This document shows positions 10,401 to 19,791 of a stretch of DNA of 64,000 bases, one piece after another. The notes beneath the pieces are model-generated. The model saw nothing but the letters and a program-made list of their open reading frames with translations, made no database searches and was not told the DNA's origin. Position numbers and translations under genes: made by a program. The stretch is from Mesostigma viride (lineage: Eukaryota; Streptophyta; Mesostigmatophyceae; Mesostigmatales; Mesostigmataceae). The stretch covers positions 1 to 64,000 of the forward strand of contig RPFO01000115.1 in the NCBI GenBank assembly GCA_009746045.1, in the 5' to 3' direction. Numbering within the stretch: position 1 is the stretch's first letter; every line of letters begins with the position of its first letter.

Positions 10401-11114
10401 ACCCTCATGATCTTCCAGCCCAGCAATCTCTATTGCTTCACACCCTTCCAGGTCAGTCAGACAAGAAAATTGTTGATCAAGCAAAATTCTGTCAACTGGG
10501 TAGAATCTGGGTAAAGCAATCATGAGTGCAACACGTAGCTGCCCTGCAGACATGCCAGGTAGGGGTTCCATTACTGTGAACCTGGACCATGAGTCTTTTA
10601 GGATCAGGTAGGGTTGGACATCTTTGTTGATGTGCATCACATCCCCCACTATCATGCCCCTATTGGTGGAAGGAGTTGCAGTATGCCATTTTTGAGGTTT
10701 GGGGCTATTGAACTGACATTCTTGACAGTGTTGTCTAGCCAGTTTTACTGCATTCCTGAGTTGTTTTCCCATGCTACTACCCCCCAGCCGTCTGGCCAGT
10801 TCCTCAGCCACTGTTTCATGACCCATGGCTAGGTGCAGCTGATGAGCAAGCTCCTTGATATCTATGGAGTTGTCAACAGTAGGGGTTAGTGCTTTTATGT
10901 AAGGTTCCAGAACAGGGTGTTGGGAGGACAGTAAGGTTGCTGCCTCAAAATCAATTATGCCCTGGTTGCCATCCCCAATGGTAATGAGATCATCATCCTC
11001 AGAGTACATAAGGTGAGTGAACTCACATTGATTTGGGTAGCGAGGCCTGTTGCAACGGCTGCCTGGAGGCCCCAGGGGATGACGTGCGTGCCAGCAGCCC
11101 GGGCAGAGATCCAC
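7500..11114 (-). CDS. Copia-like Pol (integrase-protease-RT-RNase H), element 1
   Basis: This 1204-residue frame is also open upstream of the listed start through a CCHC zinc knuckle (CLRC-x4-H-x4-C, 11142-11183). A second Cys/His cluster, LCPGCWHARH, opens the listed frame. Then come the His/Cys zinc-binding segment (GHE...CQEC, about residues 97-145) and the integrase core with D in VGDVMHI, D in LLDQQFS and E in VIERTIRS. An SH3-like C-terminal domain follows (GDQVLYYKENSFGKVGTW). An aspartic protease with IDTQAQVSVIS lies near residue 520. RT has TDIKRAFLRG, EGLVSAPKIF and the catalytic box FVWHGDDQL near 891. RNase H has MDSSMESR near 1041, AECRAVVSA, YTDSQSV and DEDNPADALTK. No internal stop is present. 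The protease position after integrase and the HGDD box are atypical for Copia. Confidence 0.9.
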   Translation of the reverse strand: MDLCPGCWHARHPLGPPGSRCNRPRYPNQCEFTHLMYSEDDDLITIGDGNQGIIDFEAATLLSSQHPVLEPYIKALTPTVDNSIDIKELAHQLHLAMGHETVAEELARRLGGSSMGKQLRNAVKLARQHCQECQFNSPKPQKWHTATPSTNRGMIVGDVMHINKDVQPYLILKDSWSRFTVMEPLPGMSAGQLRVALMIALPRFYPVDRILLDQQFSCLTDLEGCEAIEIAGLEDHEGQGVIERTIRSVKTLLAKNPSKDATSGVYCDRALWCHEMCTTLNMRPVLHATWGEVIPAGLQAGVYPPEVIALYNTARAQTSAKLAEKDKTHSRPVFQKGDQVLYYKENSFGKVGTWLGPVTIRGFTKNSKTVEVKHNINGKRHRVSCHRIKKYYSPMADVPGEESLSMDSLLLSGNSSMPSSSSEPPITAVDSTTAPSVNPSTLSEARPTSQPGDCLTRHEVAGLEALAQPQGTKLSANPPALRSRLAVALQALHRSHKQQAAVAAGLAKVSAVCTSQDPWTLAIDTQAQVSVISAQAIPGLEIAPSFWARVQDFSGQSSLDVVGQVMLPILGIQTPFQVVEGYSGNTLLGEPFVSYPGVLISANELSVTGVGAVPLDHFKIPLSSIVPGMDAVIKAVNTQYAPGEIPDLDKLVHSQFLHPSAFGLGKWDIAMHSPHQISHVIQECKTQKGFTKWLMAIVHQARQEWVLPNPKNPQYKPPVTPSWDVPEGAKKLRLKFVLKQKPQKVGSPIFHARPCVTELKGTSTLPKGETYTPGLQQTSLRIMLSLFLHNLNAGQDYVCKATDIKRAFLRGDPEKAESVWKGKVYVVDTPAVWKPYIDEPHLIINIGVEGLVSAPKIFRDSAEEVFKKLKATYDDLDPCFFVVPTPSGLLFFVWHGDDQLICGPRAEVETFIQQVQESYEIGKQVELSTTPIQFCGIMLQLHRQPDQWVCSLSPPAEYIQDCLDLLQDNYLPLHMCATVQGKLGWWSAICGAPLAVISRVTHDVLVKIKCSHIRKLVNDCPPLILHGLNLMEDIHIQCVMDSSMESRTINQMGARESGLFFLTNRSDYMSLTSWYSRLHRRKPGSSNSAECRAVVSAALHARSLQHMLTWLQTQAGSTCNVISHLYTDSQSVISFLTKKSVSAAVHTDLDWVILKQEATYFSSWTHVDDEDNPADALTKLRDAAGQQYQLLFQNMNPYDIRVSV

Positions 11115-13812
11115 CCCGTTGGCCAGGGAGTCGTTGTTGGGGCAGTTGTGCCGTGCGTGCCCTCGTTGGAAGCACCTCAGGCACCTTATGGACCCCCCAG
11201 GGTTGCCAGGCTGGTTGTTGTTGTGTTGTTGTTGTTGTTGTTTCCCTGCTGGGACCGGTTCTGGCCCTGCTGGGACCTGTTGTTGTTGTTGTTTTGGCCC
11301 TGTTGGGACCTGTTGTTATTGTTGCCCTGCTGGGACCTGTTGTTGTTGTTGTTGTTGTTGGGGTTGCCATGCAGGGGCACACGGTGCCACGTGTTGCCAC
11401 GCCCCTGAGAGCCACTGCCCCCTTGGTGGGAGGACTTGTGGGTCTTGGGTGCCCCCCCTGGCTGGCCTGCCCCTTGCGTTTGTGGCCTTGGACACCCTGG
11501 ACCTTGGGGTCCTGGGCCTGGTTGTTGCCAGTACCCAGGGGGTCCACTGCCTCCTCGATATAGAGCATGGCAGCTCTGAAGTTGTCCCAGAGGGACTTGA
11601 GGCCTGTAAGCAGGGTAGCCAGGACAGAAGGTTGCAAATTAGCTTTTGTTAGCCAGGTGTGGATGAGATACCTTGGTTGGAGCTTGAGAAGCTCAAGGTC
11701 TTTCTCAATCATTACCCTGTATGTTTTTGCATCCCCAGAGAGGTTATTCTTGTTCACCTTATATGCAGCAAGCCAGTTGAAACGTTCTACTGCTTCCATG
11801 TGGTTATTGGTAAGCACTAGCTGTTTCAGATCAGTGATAAAGGTAGGCCACTGTTCAATGGCTGCTTCAGGTGTCAGGGTACGTTCCTGATAGGTTTGAA
11901 TCAATGCTCTGATTGCAGGAGATGATTGATGGAATGTGGAGGAGGCCCTGAGAGCCTTAAACTGATGTCTAAGGTTAAGACCTTCCATCCCATACTCCAA
12001 AGCAAAAACAAATTGCTTAGCTTGTTCAACAGTGTGACCCTCAGGCAAGCCAGCAATATTGATTTTGGATTCCTTTTTATGAGGGTTAAACACACCTGTG
12101 AGAGGGGGGTTGGCCCTCAAGAAGCTGTCGGTTGCTTGTTGCAGGCGGGTGGGGTCCAGGTTGATGGTCCCCCGCTCATACCGCGACATCAGGGCGCGCA
12201 GGCCCTCGACAGTTTGCAGCTGGTTAGCTGTTAACTGCTGATCTTGCAACGAGGCCAGCTGGGCCTGGAGAATGGCGAGCTGTTCCAGGACATCCCCGCT
12301 CCTTGGGGGGGCCTCAGCAGGCCTGTTGGGTGCCTGTGGCACCTCTGCACCTCCCCCCAGGGCCTCCTGGGGTCCTGGCCACCCCCCCTGGTTTGGGAGG
12401 GGGCCCCAACCCACAGGGCGAACCTGGGGTGGTGGGGGAGGGGGAGGGGGGGTCATGGTGGCCCTGGGGGAGCCCGGGGGTGTCCGGGTAACCCCACTGG
12501 GTCCAGCCCCATCGGTGGAGGGGCGGGCAGGGGTGTCTGCCTCTGCTCTCCTCCTGGCCTCCTCCCGCATGAGACGCTTCATCTCCTTGCGTACCTCATG
12601 CTCCCGGAGGGCTGCCTGAAAAGCAGCCTCATCCTCGGGTATGTCAGGGAGTGGTTCTCCCATGATCATAGCAGGCCGGACTGGACAGTCCGCCTCTTTG
12701 CCCTTCCTCGCGCCCAGGGCCAGCAGTCCCTCCTTGTACTGCAGGGGTTGGGGGGGAGAGGGTTTCTTGCTGGTGGTTTCCAGCGGGGGGGCTTCTTCAG
12801 CTACCACCCCATGTTTGGCCAAGATGGCCTCCGTGACCCTGGCTTGGGTGATGGAGGACATGGTTTTAAAGTGTGCTGACCGAGCAAGCTCGGCCAGGTC
12901 TTGACTGTCCGCATAGTGCATGGGATAGTCAGCATTTTTTAAGAGGTCACGTAACCGCTGGGTGGCCTCGCGGTACGCGTCCGCCATCGCCTGGTGGGTA
13001 GCCAGGCGACGGGCGGCTTCCTCTTCATATTCTTGCCGCTTAGCGGCGAGCCGAAAAGCCGCCTCTCGGCGGACCTCTCGGTCCCGCTGCCGCTCTCGGC
13101 GTTCTTCATTTGCCACCAGCGCGGCCTGCTCGACCGCCAGGAGCGCTGGGGTAAGATTGATCTCAGTCTCCCCATCGGGGAGACTGGCAGTGTCGGATAC
13201 CTCATCGTCGGACATTGGTTGTCCGGCGATGGGTTCCACAGGTTTTCGCACCACCCGTGCGAGTTTAATACTCTCCATGTCCTTCTTCTTGCGAAGAAGG
13301 GACGCAGAGGGTCGCCCAAACGTTAGCTCAATGTGGTTATGTCCCTGGGCGAAAGGGACATTAAGGTTTGATGTGGCGGGACGAAAGGTAATCGTCCCGT
13401 CCGGTGCCACCGAGGCCGTCTGACGGGGCATACGCTCCCGAAGAGATGGCAACGTGGGGCCGGACTGTGGAGCCTCAGTGGGGTTTACCACCGAGGTCTC
13501 CGCAGCCATGGCCGCGCCAGCCGTGGTTGCGGCTGGGGCGGCCGCCGGAGTCGAGGGTAAGCCGGTCTCCCCGGGGGGAGCCGTCTCGGCCTCCGGCCTC
13601 GCAGGGGAGGGGGGTAGGTCGGTCGGCTTTGCAGCCGCCGTCCCCTCGTCCTGGCAACCATTGTGAGTCTTTTTGTTCTTTTTCTTTTTCTTGGAAATGG
13701 CCGCATCGCCAGCCGGCTTCTTGTTGTTGTCTCTGGGCATCCGCCGATCCTGCCCATCATCATCCTCGTTGTAGGAAAGCTTCTTAGCGACATTCTTGTT
13801 CGTGATAGCCAT
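11023..13812 (-). CDS. Gag of Copia-like element 1
   Basis: The ATG at 13812 lies only 18 bases inside the 5' LTR, so the leader is very short. The protein is 929 residues as read. The N-terminal half is low complexity (Lys-, Pro- and Ala-rich with charged helices). The capsid-like part has INIAGLPEGHT and FHQSSPAIRALIQTYQER, which align with INVRGLPEGYT and YHQSSSQIQNLILVFQRR of the second family. From about 11455 onward the listed frame is probably wrong. Another frame there reads Asn-rich runs with RSQQG repeats, and the knuckle is in a third frame. The change coincides with a C7 run near 11445. The true Gag therefore likely passes through one or two indels before the zinc knuckle. Confidence 0.8.
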   Translation of the reverse strand: MAITNKNVAKKLSYNEDDDGQDRRMPRDNNKKPAGDAAISKKKKKNKKTHNGCQDEGTAAAKPTDLPPSPARPEAETAPPGETGLPSTPAAAPAATTAGAAMAAETSVVNPTEAPQSGPTLPSLRERMPRQTASVAPDGTITFRPATSNLNVPFAQGHNHIELTFGRPSASLLRKKKDMESIKLARVVRKPVEPIAGQPMSDDEVSDTASLPDGETEINLTPALLAVEQAALVANEERRERQRDREVRREAAFRLAAKRQEYEEEAARRLATHQAMADAYREATQRLRDLLKNADYPMHYADSQDLAELARSAHFKTMSSITQARVTEAILAKHGVVAEEAPPLETTSKKPSPPQPLQYKEGLLALGARKGKEADCPVRPAMIMGEPLPDIPEDEAAFQAALREHEVRKEMKRLMREEARRRAEADTPARPSTDGAGPSGVTRTPPGSPRATMTPPPPPPPPQVRPVGWGPLPNQGGWPGPQEALGGGAEVPQAPNRPAEAPPRSGDVLEQLAILQAQLASLQDQQLTANQLQTVEGLRALMSRYERGTINLDPTRLQQATDSFLRANPPLTGVFNPHKKESKINIAGLPEGHTVEQAKQFVFALEYGMEGLNLRHQFKALRASSTFHQSSPAIRALIQTYQERTLTPEAAIEQWPTFITDLKQLVLTNNHMEAVERFNWLAAYKVNKNNLSGDAKTYRVMIEKDLELLKLQPRYLIHTWLTKANLQPSVLATLLTGLKSLWDNFRAAMLYIEEAVDPLGTGNNQAQDPKVQGVQGHKRKGQASQGGHPRPTSPPTKGAVALRGVATRGTVCPCMATPTTTTTTTGPSRATITTGPNRAKTTTTTGPSRARTGPSRETTTTTTQQQPAWQPWGVHKVPEVLPTRARTAQLPQQRLPGQRGGSLPGLLARTSSPGASRQPLQQASLPKSM

Positions 13813-13830
13813 GGTAGCAAATAAAATTCA

Positions 13831-14303
13831 AGTTAGAATGCGGTGGGATATATTGCTTGAGAACACTGAAGGCTTGGAGCAATGAATTGCTTGGTTCATT
13901 AGAAAATAGGTTTACCCTTTATCAACGTTCCTCTCACCGGCTGCGCCGCCAGTGACCGTTGGGTGCAGACCGTTGGCCCGAGGCCGCACGATGACAGGTA
14001 GCTGCCTAGTCACTGCATCGTGCGATCACAAATCAATGCACGCTGCAGTACGGTCCCTATCTAGGATACTCTAGTACCGTCCAATGACAGGACACTACGT
14101 ATACTGGGTACTGACATCTGTCACGTACCTCAGTACCCAAAGTACCTATCTAGGGAAACGTATGCGACTCGACTAGCATCCCTATCTGCATAGCCCACGT
14201 GGTATTTATATTCACATACCAACGTGGGTTTACAAGGCTTATTCATACGTTGTATTCACAATGCCTTTGAGACTTAGTCTACAGCAAAGCATGGAGACTA
14301 ACT
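13831..14303 (-). repeat. 5' LTR of element 1
   Basis: 473 bp, matching 6653-7125. It is followed on the plus strand by the right copy of the CACGG duplication. The bases inside the element (minus strand TGAATTTTATTTGC) would be the primer site, but they do not begin with the usual TGG. Confidence 0.9.
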
Positions 14304-14804
14304 CACGGGTGTCGCGACGTCTCGGACGCTGTGCACTACACGCATCATCTCGGTCATCGCAGCCGTCGAGCACGTCACAAGCATCAATTATTCTCTGGAC
14401 GAATTCTCGTGACCGTGTTGATATTAATGTCTGCCAACTTCACGACTGTGAACAGCAGCCTCACGCACGTCCGGTCCATCCGACTCCGTCAGGCGGTGTT
14501 GCGAATGGCGTCCTGCGTGCAAAAACCAGTACATGAAGGACAATAATGTTAGCCCGTTAGACAGATTTGTCTGTGGTTCCGCTTACAGCAGTACTAATCA
14601 CCCGTTACGCGGATTTCGGGCAAGTGGGTATCCTCCTACATTACATGTATCCAATTATGGACGGGAGATTTAAAATGGGAAACAAGTATCAGCGAACCCA
14701 GAATCAAGGTATCCACGCAACGGTTTTGAAGAAACGGCTATGTACATATAGACACAATGAACTGAACAAAACTTTAGTAGCTCACTCGTCGTTCACTTGT
14801 TAGT

Positions 14805-14924
14805 CGTAACGGAGGCAGTCATTCAGTCAGTTTGCAAGTTCAGTTGGCAAGTACGGAAACACACGCAAGTGCGTAACGGAGGCAGTCAGTCAGTCAGTTT
14901 GCAAGTGCAGTTGGCAAGTACGGA
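14805..14924. repeat. 67-bp tandem duplication
   Basis: Two copies start CGTAACGGAGGCAGTC (14805 and 14872) and end TTGGCAAGTACGG. They contain short CAGT iterations. Confidence 0.8.
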
Positions 14925-15330
14925 CCACCAACCGCGTGTGTACGTCCATGATATCGCAATAATATAATCAAGAATAACAGGGAACGGTTAATGTATCCTT
15001 TACGCAGCTTTTTCGTTCAGGGCATGTTGAAATAACGAAAGTGGGGTCAGGTGTTCGAACCTTCCAAGTGCCGAATTTTTTACGAACCAGCGCATTCACG
15101 AACCTTGCACTGGGGACGCGGTGGACGTGTACCATTACCCCGGCCTAATTCTAGCATTGTACACAAGGGGCGGTGGCTAGCAGTAAAGAAGGGCATCCTA
15201 GTCATAACGCTGGGCAAGTTTAAAAGCACCAACGGCCGTTGAGTAGGAAAAAAAAAGAGCAGGAGAAGAGCACGTCGACGTTTCAACAGCAAGACAAAAA
15301 TATTGAACCCCGAGTACCAATGAAAATGCT

Positions 15331-15392
15331 TTCATGCATGTCCACCCCGACGAGGCACAAATTCATGCATGCCCACCCCGACGAGGCACAAA
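15331..15392. repeat. 31-bp tandem duplication
   Basis: Two copies of a unit beginning TTCATGCATG and ending GAGGCACAAA lie at 15331 and 15362, differing by one base. Confidence 0.85.
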
Positions 15393-15727
15393 TTAATGAA
15401 CGACAGATTTCTCACCCCCCCCCGGCACATGGAACAAGTGCCATCGCACGCACACACTTTGTAGACAGGAGAGTTTCGAGAGTCCAACGGCCGTTGGCTC
15501 GGAGAAATTGACAGTACACCCGTAAAGACATTAAAATTATCACTTTGTTGTCTTATGTGTGCCGTGTCATTTCCCAAGGTCAAAAGCCGTCAACTTCTGC
15601 ACCTCTTGTCCCTCCCACCCGTACGCACTAAGCATGCCCACCTTACACTACCACATGTGGCTCTTGAGAAAACTCCCCCCGACGATGCACATGTGCCATT
15701 CACGCACACACCTTCAGACAAGGCTAT

Positions 15728-16052
15728 CAGTTTTTCGAAGTCCAACGGCCGTTGGCTCCGAGAAATGCTGTTACAACTCAAAATTACAATGGTGACATCC
15801 ACGAGCTAGTGGTACGCCGAACAAGTGCTTGTATGACATATGGCGACTGCCCGTGAGGAAAAGTCCACCACCACACACGGTCAGTTTTTTGAGTCCAACG
15901 GCCGTTGGCTCCGAGAAATGCTGTTACAACGCAAAATTACAATGGTGACATACATGAGCTAGTGGTACGCCGAACAAGTGCTTGTATGACATATGGCGAC
16001 TGCCCGTGAGGAAAAGTCCACCACCACACACGGACAGTTTTTTGACTCCAAC
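15728..16052. repeat. 153-bp tandem duplication with MSA-like palindrome
   Basis: Two full copies and the start of a third begin at 15728, 15882 and 16035 (CAGTTTTTT..). The first two carry CCAACGGCCGTTGGCTCCG and the shared text AAATTACAATGGTGACAT. No coding frame is conserved between the copies. Confidence 0.8.
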
Positions 16053-16389
16053 GCAAGAACAGACGTAATGCACACCAAGTGACCAAGTGGCAAGATAAAG
16101 ACACCCTTGCCAATCTCTACCCACAAAAACTTAGCCCCGAAATCCGTAGCCCCGAAATCCGTGATTGATTTGTACATTGTAGATGACAATGCAGCGATCA
16201 CATGTATTCTGAAACCAACACGTTTTTACCTAGTTATCATGGTAACCAATTTATGGTTACCTAGTTATCCATGGCTAGAAAGTTGTAAATACACGATGTG
16301 GCCACACACGCCATAGATGAAAATCATAACCAGATCACGCACATGATCATGGAAGGGGACTCTATTGATCTCAAAAAAGAAAGCTCAAG

Positions 16390-16445
16390 ACACCCTACAC
16401 CCTACACCCTACACCCTACACCATACATCCTACAACCTACACCCT
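16390..16445. repeat. Telomere-like 7-mer patch
   Basis: Four exact and several degenerate copies of ACCCTAC (reverse TGTAGGG variant, compare plant TTTAGGG). It sits inside the window, so it is interstitial. Confidence 0.7.
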
Positions 16446-16481
16446 TAACTCTCCACCCTTAGCTTACGTGACCTTTTTTTC

Positions 16482-16550
16482 GGAGAAATGTCCGAGTGGA
16501 ATGCTATGTATGGGGTAACTTTCCCAAGGGTTCGAATCCCTCTTTCTCCA
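16482..16550 (+). pseudogene. tRNA-Ser-like relic lacking the anticodon arm
   Basis: The 69-base sequence has a perfect 7-bp acceptor stem (GGAGAAA with TTTCTCC) plus discriminator A. It has a D-arm start CCGAGTGG and a T-arm AGGGTTCGAATCCCT with a B-box GGTTCGAATCC. The overall wording resembles organelle-type tRNA-Ser. Between the D-arm and T-arm there are only about 28 bases with a single GGG/CCC hairpin (near 16512-16526). This fits one arm, probably the variable arm, and leaves no anticodon arm. Six or more T precede it. I infer a deleted copy rather than a working tRNA. Confidence 0.7.
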
Positions 16551-16654
16551 TTAGAGTTTTGTTTAGCTTCTATTCTCGTCTACACATAATTCACACGAAG
16601 TACGCTTGCAAATACTTTATTACTATTTTGTTTGATATACTACACTAATATTAT

Positions 16655-16828
16655 AATTGTTGTGTGTGTGTGTTGTTCACGTGTGCGTGTGTGTGTTGTG
16701 TGTGTTGTGTGTGTTGTGCGTGTGCGTGTGCGTGTGCGTGTGCGTGTGCGTGTGCGTGTGCGTGTGTGTGTGTATATAATTTTTTGTTGTGTGTGTGTGT
16801 TGTGTGTTGTACGTGCAAGGTGTATGTA
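16655..16828. repeat. GT-rich microsatellite leading into the 40-bp array
   Basis: Runs of (GT)n, TTGTGTGTG and (GTGCGT)n grade into the 40-bp minisatellite. Open frames here are repeat artefacts. Confidence 0.85.
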
Positions 16829-19292
16829 CATGTGTGTGCAGCCGGCCCTTGCGTGCGCGGTGTGTGTACGTTTCTGTGCAGCCGCCCCTTGCGTGCGCGG
16901 TGTATGTACGTGTGTGTGCATGCCGGCCCTTGCGTGCATGGTGTGTGTACGTGTGTGTGCAGCCGCCCCTTGCGTGCGCGGTGTATGTACATGTGTTTGC
17001 ACTCGCCCATTGCGTGCGCGGTGTATGTACGTGTGTGTGCAGCCGCCCCTTGCGTGCGCGGTGGATGTACGTGTGTGCGCACTCGCCCCTTGCGTGCGCG
17101 GTGTATGTACGTGTGTGTGCAGCCGCCCCTTGCGTGCGCGGTGTATGTACATGTGTGTGCATCCTTGTCCTTGCGTGCATGGTGTATGTACATGTGAGTG
17201 CCGTCGCCCCAACCGTGCATTGTGTATGTACGTGTGTGTGCAGCCGCCCCTTGCGTGCATGGTGTGTGTACATGTGTGTGCATCCTTGTCCTTGCGTGCA
17301 TGGTGTATGTACATGTGTTTGCACTCGCCCCTTGCGTGCGCGGTGTGTGTACGTGTGTGTGCAGCCGCCCCTTGCGTGCATGGTGTGTGTACATGTGTGT
17401 GCATCCTTGTCCTTGCGTGCATGGTGTGTGTACATGTGTGTGCAGCCGCCCCTTGCGTGCGCGGTGGATGTACATGTGCGGGCAGTTGCCCCTTGCGTGC
17501 GCGGTGTATGTACATGTGTTTGCACTCGCCCCTTGCGTGCGCGGTGTATGTACATGTGTGTGCAGCCGCCCCTTGCGTGCATGGTGTATGTACATGTGCT
17601 TGCACTGGCCCCGTGCGTGCGCGGTGTATGTACGTGTGTGTGCAGCCGCCCCTTGCGTGCGCGGTGTATGTACGTGCGTGTGCAGCCGCCCCTGGCGTGC
17701 GCGGTGTATGTACATGTGTGTGCATCCTTGTCCTTGCGTGCGCGGTGTATGTACATGTGTTTGCACTCGCCCCTTGCGTGCGCGGTGGATGTACATGTGT
17801 GTGCAGCCGCCCCTTGCGTGCATGGTTTATGTACATGTGTGTGCAGTCGCCGGCCCCGTGCGTGCGCAGTGGATGTACGTGTGTGTGCAGCCGCCCCGTG
17901 CGTGCATGGTGTGTGTACGTGTGTGTGCAGCAGCCCCTTGCGTGCGCGGTGTATGTACGTTTCTGTGCATGCCGGCCCTTGCGTGCATGGTGTATGTACA
18001 TGTGCTTGCACTGGCCCCTTGCGTGCGCGGTGTATGTACGTGTGTGTGCAGCCCCCCCTTGCGTGCGCGGTGTATGTACGTGTGTGCGCACTCGCCCCTT
18101 GCGTGCGCGGTGTATGTACGTGTGTGTGCAGCCGCCCCTTGCGTGCGCGGTGTATGTACATGTGTGTGCAGCCGCCCCTTGCGTGTGCGGTGGATGTACA
18201 TGTGCGGGCAGTTGCCCCTTGCGTGCGCGGTGTATGTACATGTGTTTGCACTCGCCCCTTGCGTGCGCGGTGTATGTACATGTGTGTGCAGCCGCCCCTT
18301 GCGTGCATGGTGTATGTACATGTGCTTGCACTGGCCCCGTGCGTGCGCGGTGTATGTACGTGTGTGTGCAGCCGCCCCTTGCGTGCGCGGTGTATGTACG
18401 TGTGTGCGCACTCGCCCCTTGCGTGCGCGGTGTATGTACGTGTGTGTGCAGCCGCCCCTTGCGTGCGCGGTGTATGTACATGTGTGTGCATCCTTGTCCT
18501 TGCGTGCGCGGTGTATGTACATGTGTTTGCACTCGCCCCTTGCGTGCGCGGTGTATGTACATGTGTGTGCAGCCGCCCCTTGCGTGCATGGTTTATGTAC
18601 ATGTGTGTGCAGTCGCCCCGTGCGTGCGCAGTGTATGTACGTGTGTGTGCAGCCGCCCCTTGCGTGCGTGGTGTGTGTACATGTGAGTGCAGCCGCCCCT
18701 TGCGTGCGCGGTGTATGTACGTGTGTGTGCAGCAGCCCCTTGCGTGCTTTGTGTGTGTACATGTGTGTGAATCCTTGTCCTTGCGTGCATGGTGTGTGTA
18801 CGTGTGTGTGCAGCCGCCCCTTGCGTGCATGGTGGATGTACATGTGAGTGCCGTTGCCCCTTGCGTGCGCGGTGTATGTACGTGTGTGTGCAGCCGTCCC
18901 TTAATTGCGTGCGCGGTGTGTGTACGTGTGTGTGCACTCGCCCCTTGCGTGCGCGGTGTATGTACGTGTGTGCAGCCGCCCCTTGCGTGCGCGGTGTATG
19001 CCAGTGTGTGTGCATGCCGGCCCTTGCGTGCAAGGTGGTGTGTAAGTGTGTGTGCAGCCCCTTGCGTGCATGGTGTATGTACGTGTGTGTGCAGCCGGCC
19101 CTTGCGTGCATGGTGTGTGTACATGTGAGTGCAGCCGTCCCTTCCGTGCATGGTGTGTGTACGTGTGTGTGCAGTTGCCCCTTGCGTGCGCAGTGTATGT
19201 ACGTGTGTGTGCATGCCGGCCCTTGCGTGCATGGTGTGTGTACGTGTGTGTGCAGTTGCCCCTTGCATGCGCGGTGTATGTACATGTGAGTG
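16829..19292. repeat. 40-bp minisatellite, segment 1
   Basis: The unit is about TGTATGTACGTGTGTGTGCA followed by GCCGCCCCTTGCGTGCGCGG. Variants are CACTCGCCCC, CATCCTTGTC, CATGCCGGCC and ACATGTG. Because 40 is not a multiple of three and the unit has no stop in nearly any frame, long open frames appear on both strands. I treat none as genes. Variant blocks of several units recur in the same order, so there is higher-order structure. The segment ends with GAGTG (19288-19292), the left target duplication of element 2. Confidence 0.92.
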
Positions 19293-19747
19293 AGTTAGAT
19301 GAGATGCTTAGGCTGACACACGGATTTCCGGCCTGCGCGCCGCGTATTGCCTACCGCGGCTGAGCGGGACACCTCAGTACAGTACGGCAGGGTGTACGGT
19401 ACTGAGGTGTCATGTGGACCGATGTGCGGTTAGTGCCAGACTGTTCCTAGGTGCTAGCTCGACCCGCCAGGTCCGGTGTAGCCGGGCCTGACGGGCCGAG
19501 TCTTAGCTGGATGCTAGTGACGTGGTCGCATGGCATTGCAGTGTACACTTGTCCACTGGTCGTGTGCTGCAGGTAGCACCGCCATAGGCATATAGGCGTA
19601 GCACTGGGGAGTGCCACAGCACCCGAGTCTGCCCAGTTCCATTCTGAGCCCTCAGCTTTCATCGCTCTCTCCTTGTATTATTGTAATACAATCATCATTC
19701 GCTCTCAGCTTTCGCAGTTGTTCGTCGTCCCTAGTCTCCATCCAACT
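19293..19747 (+). repeat. 5' LTR of element 2
   Basis: 455 bp, starting AGTTAGATGAG and ending CCATCCAACT. A 13-bp perfect stem (GACACCTCAGTAC with GTACTGAGGTGTC) lies at 19368-19411. It is followed by TGGACTGAAAAGTTCG, the candidate primer-binding site. Confidence 0.92.
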
Positions 19748-19791
19748 TGGACTGAAAAGTTCGATATTTTTTTTTAAGCAAAAAAAAAGAT

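Larger units (their letters stand above)
6653..14303 (-). mobile_element. Copia-like LTR retrotransposon, element 1
   Basis: This is a 7651-bp element on the minus strand with 473-bp LTRs at 6653-7125 and 13831-14303. It is flanked by the 5-bp duplication CACGG (6648-6652 and 14304-14308). It encodes a 929-residue Gag frame and a 1204-residue Pol frame. RT and RNase H are of Copia type, but the protease follows integrase. The LTR ends are AGTTAG...CTAACT instead of TG...CA. It is a different family from the copies at 19-60 kb but shares their LTR-end type and domain order. Confidence 0.92.
14304..16481. other. Apparently host sequence, no gene seen
   Basis: Short open frames here lack codon structure or domains. 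The interval carries several small tandem duplications, listed separately, a motif CCAACGGCCGTTGG repeated at 15229, 15484, 15742 and 15895, and a telomere-like patch. With 5912-6652 it represents the locus into which element 1 inserted. Confidence 0.55.

Noticed and set aside
13812-13830. Canonical tRNA primer-binding site after the 5' LTR of element 1
   Set aside because: The sequence starts TGAATTTT, not TGG, and I could not match it to a tRNA 3' end.
16632-19289. Long open frames of 549-863 residues on both strands (Cys/Val/Arg or His/Thr-rich)
   Set aside because: They are translations of the 40-bp satellite. The unit lacks stops in nearly every frame, and all frames are open at once with no independent coding signal. 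The same holds at 29494-33197, 42809-43756 and 60748-62881.
19447-19662. 71-residue frame MKAEGSEWNWADSG and similar LTR frames
   Set aside because: They occur in every LTR copy as part of the repeat, with no domain and in the antisense direction to the element.
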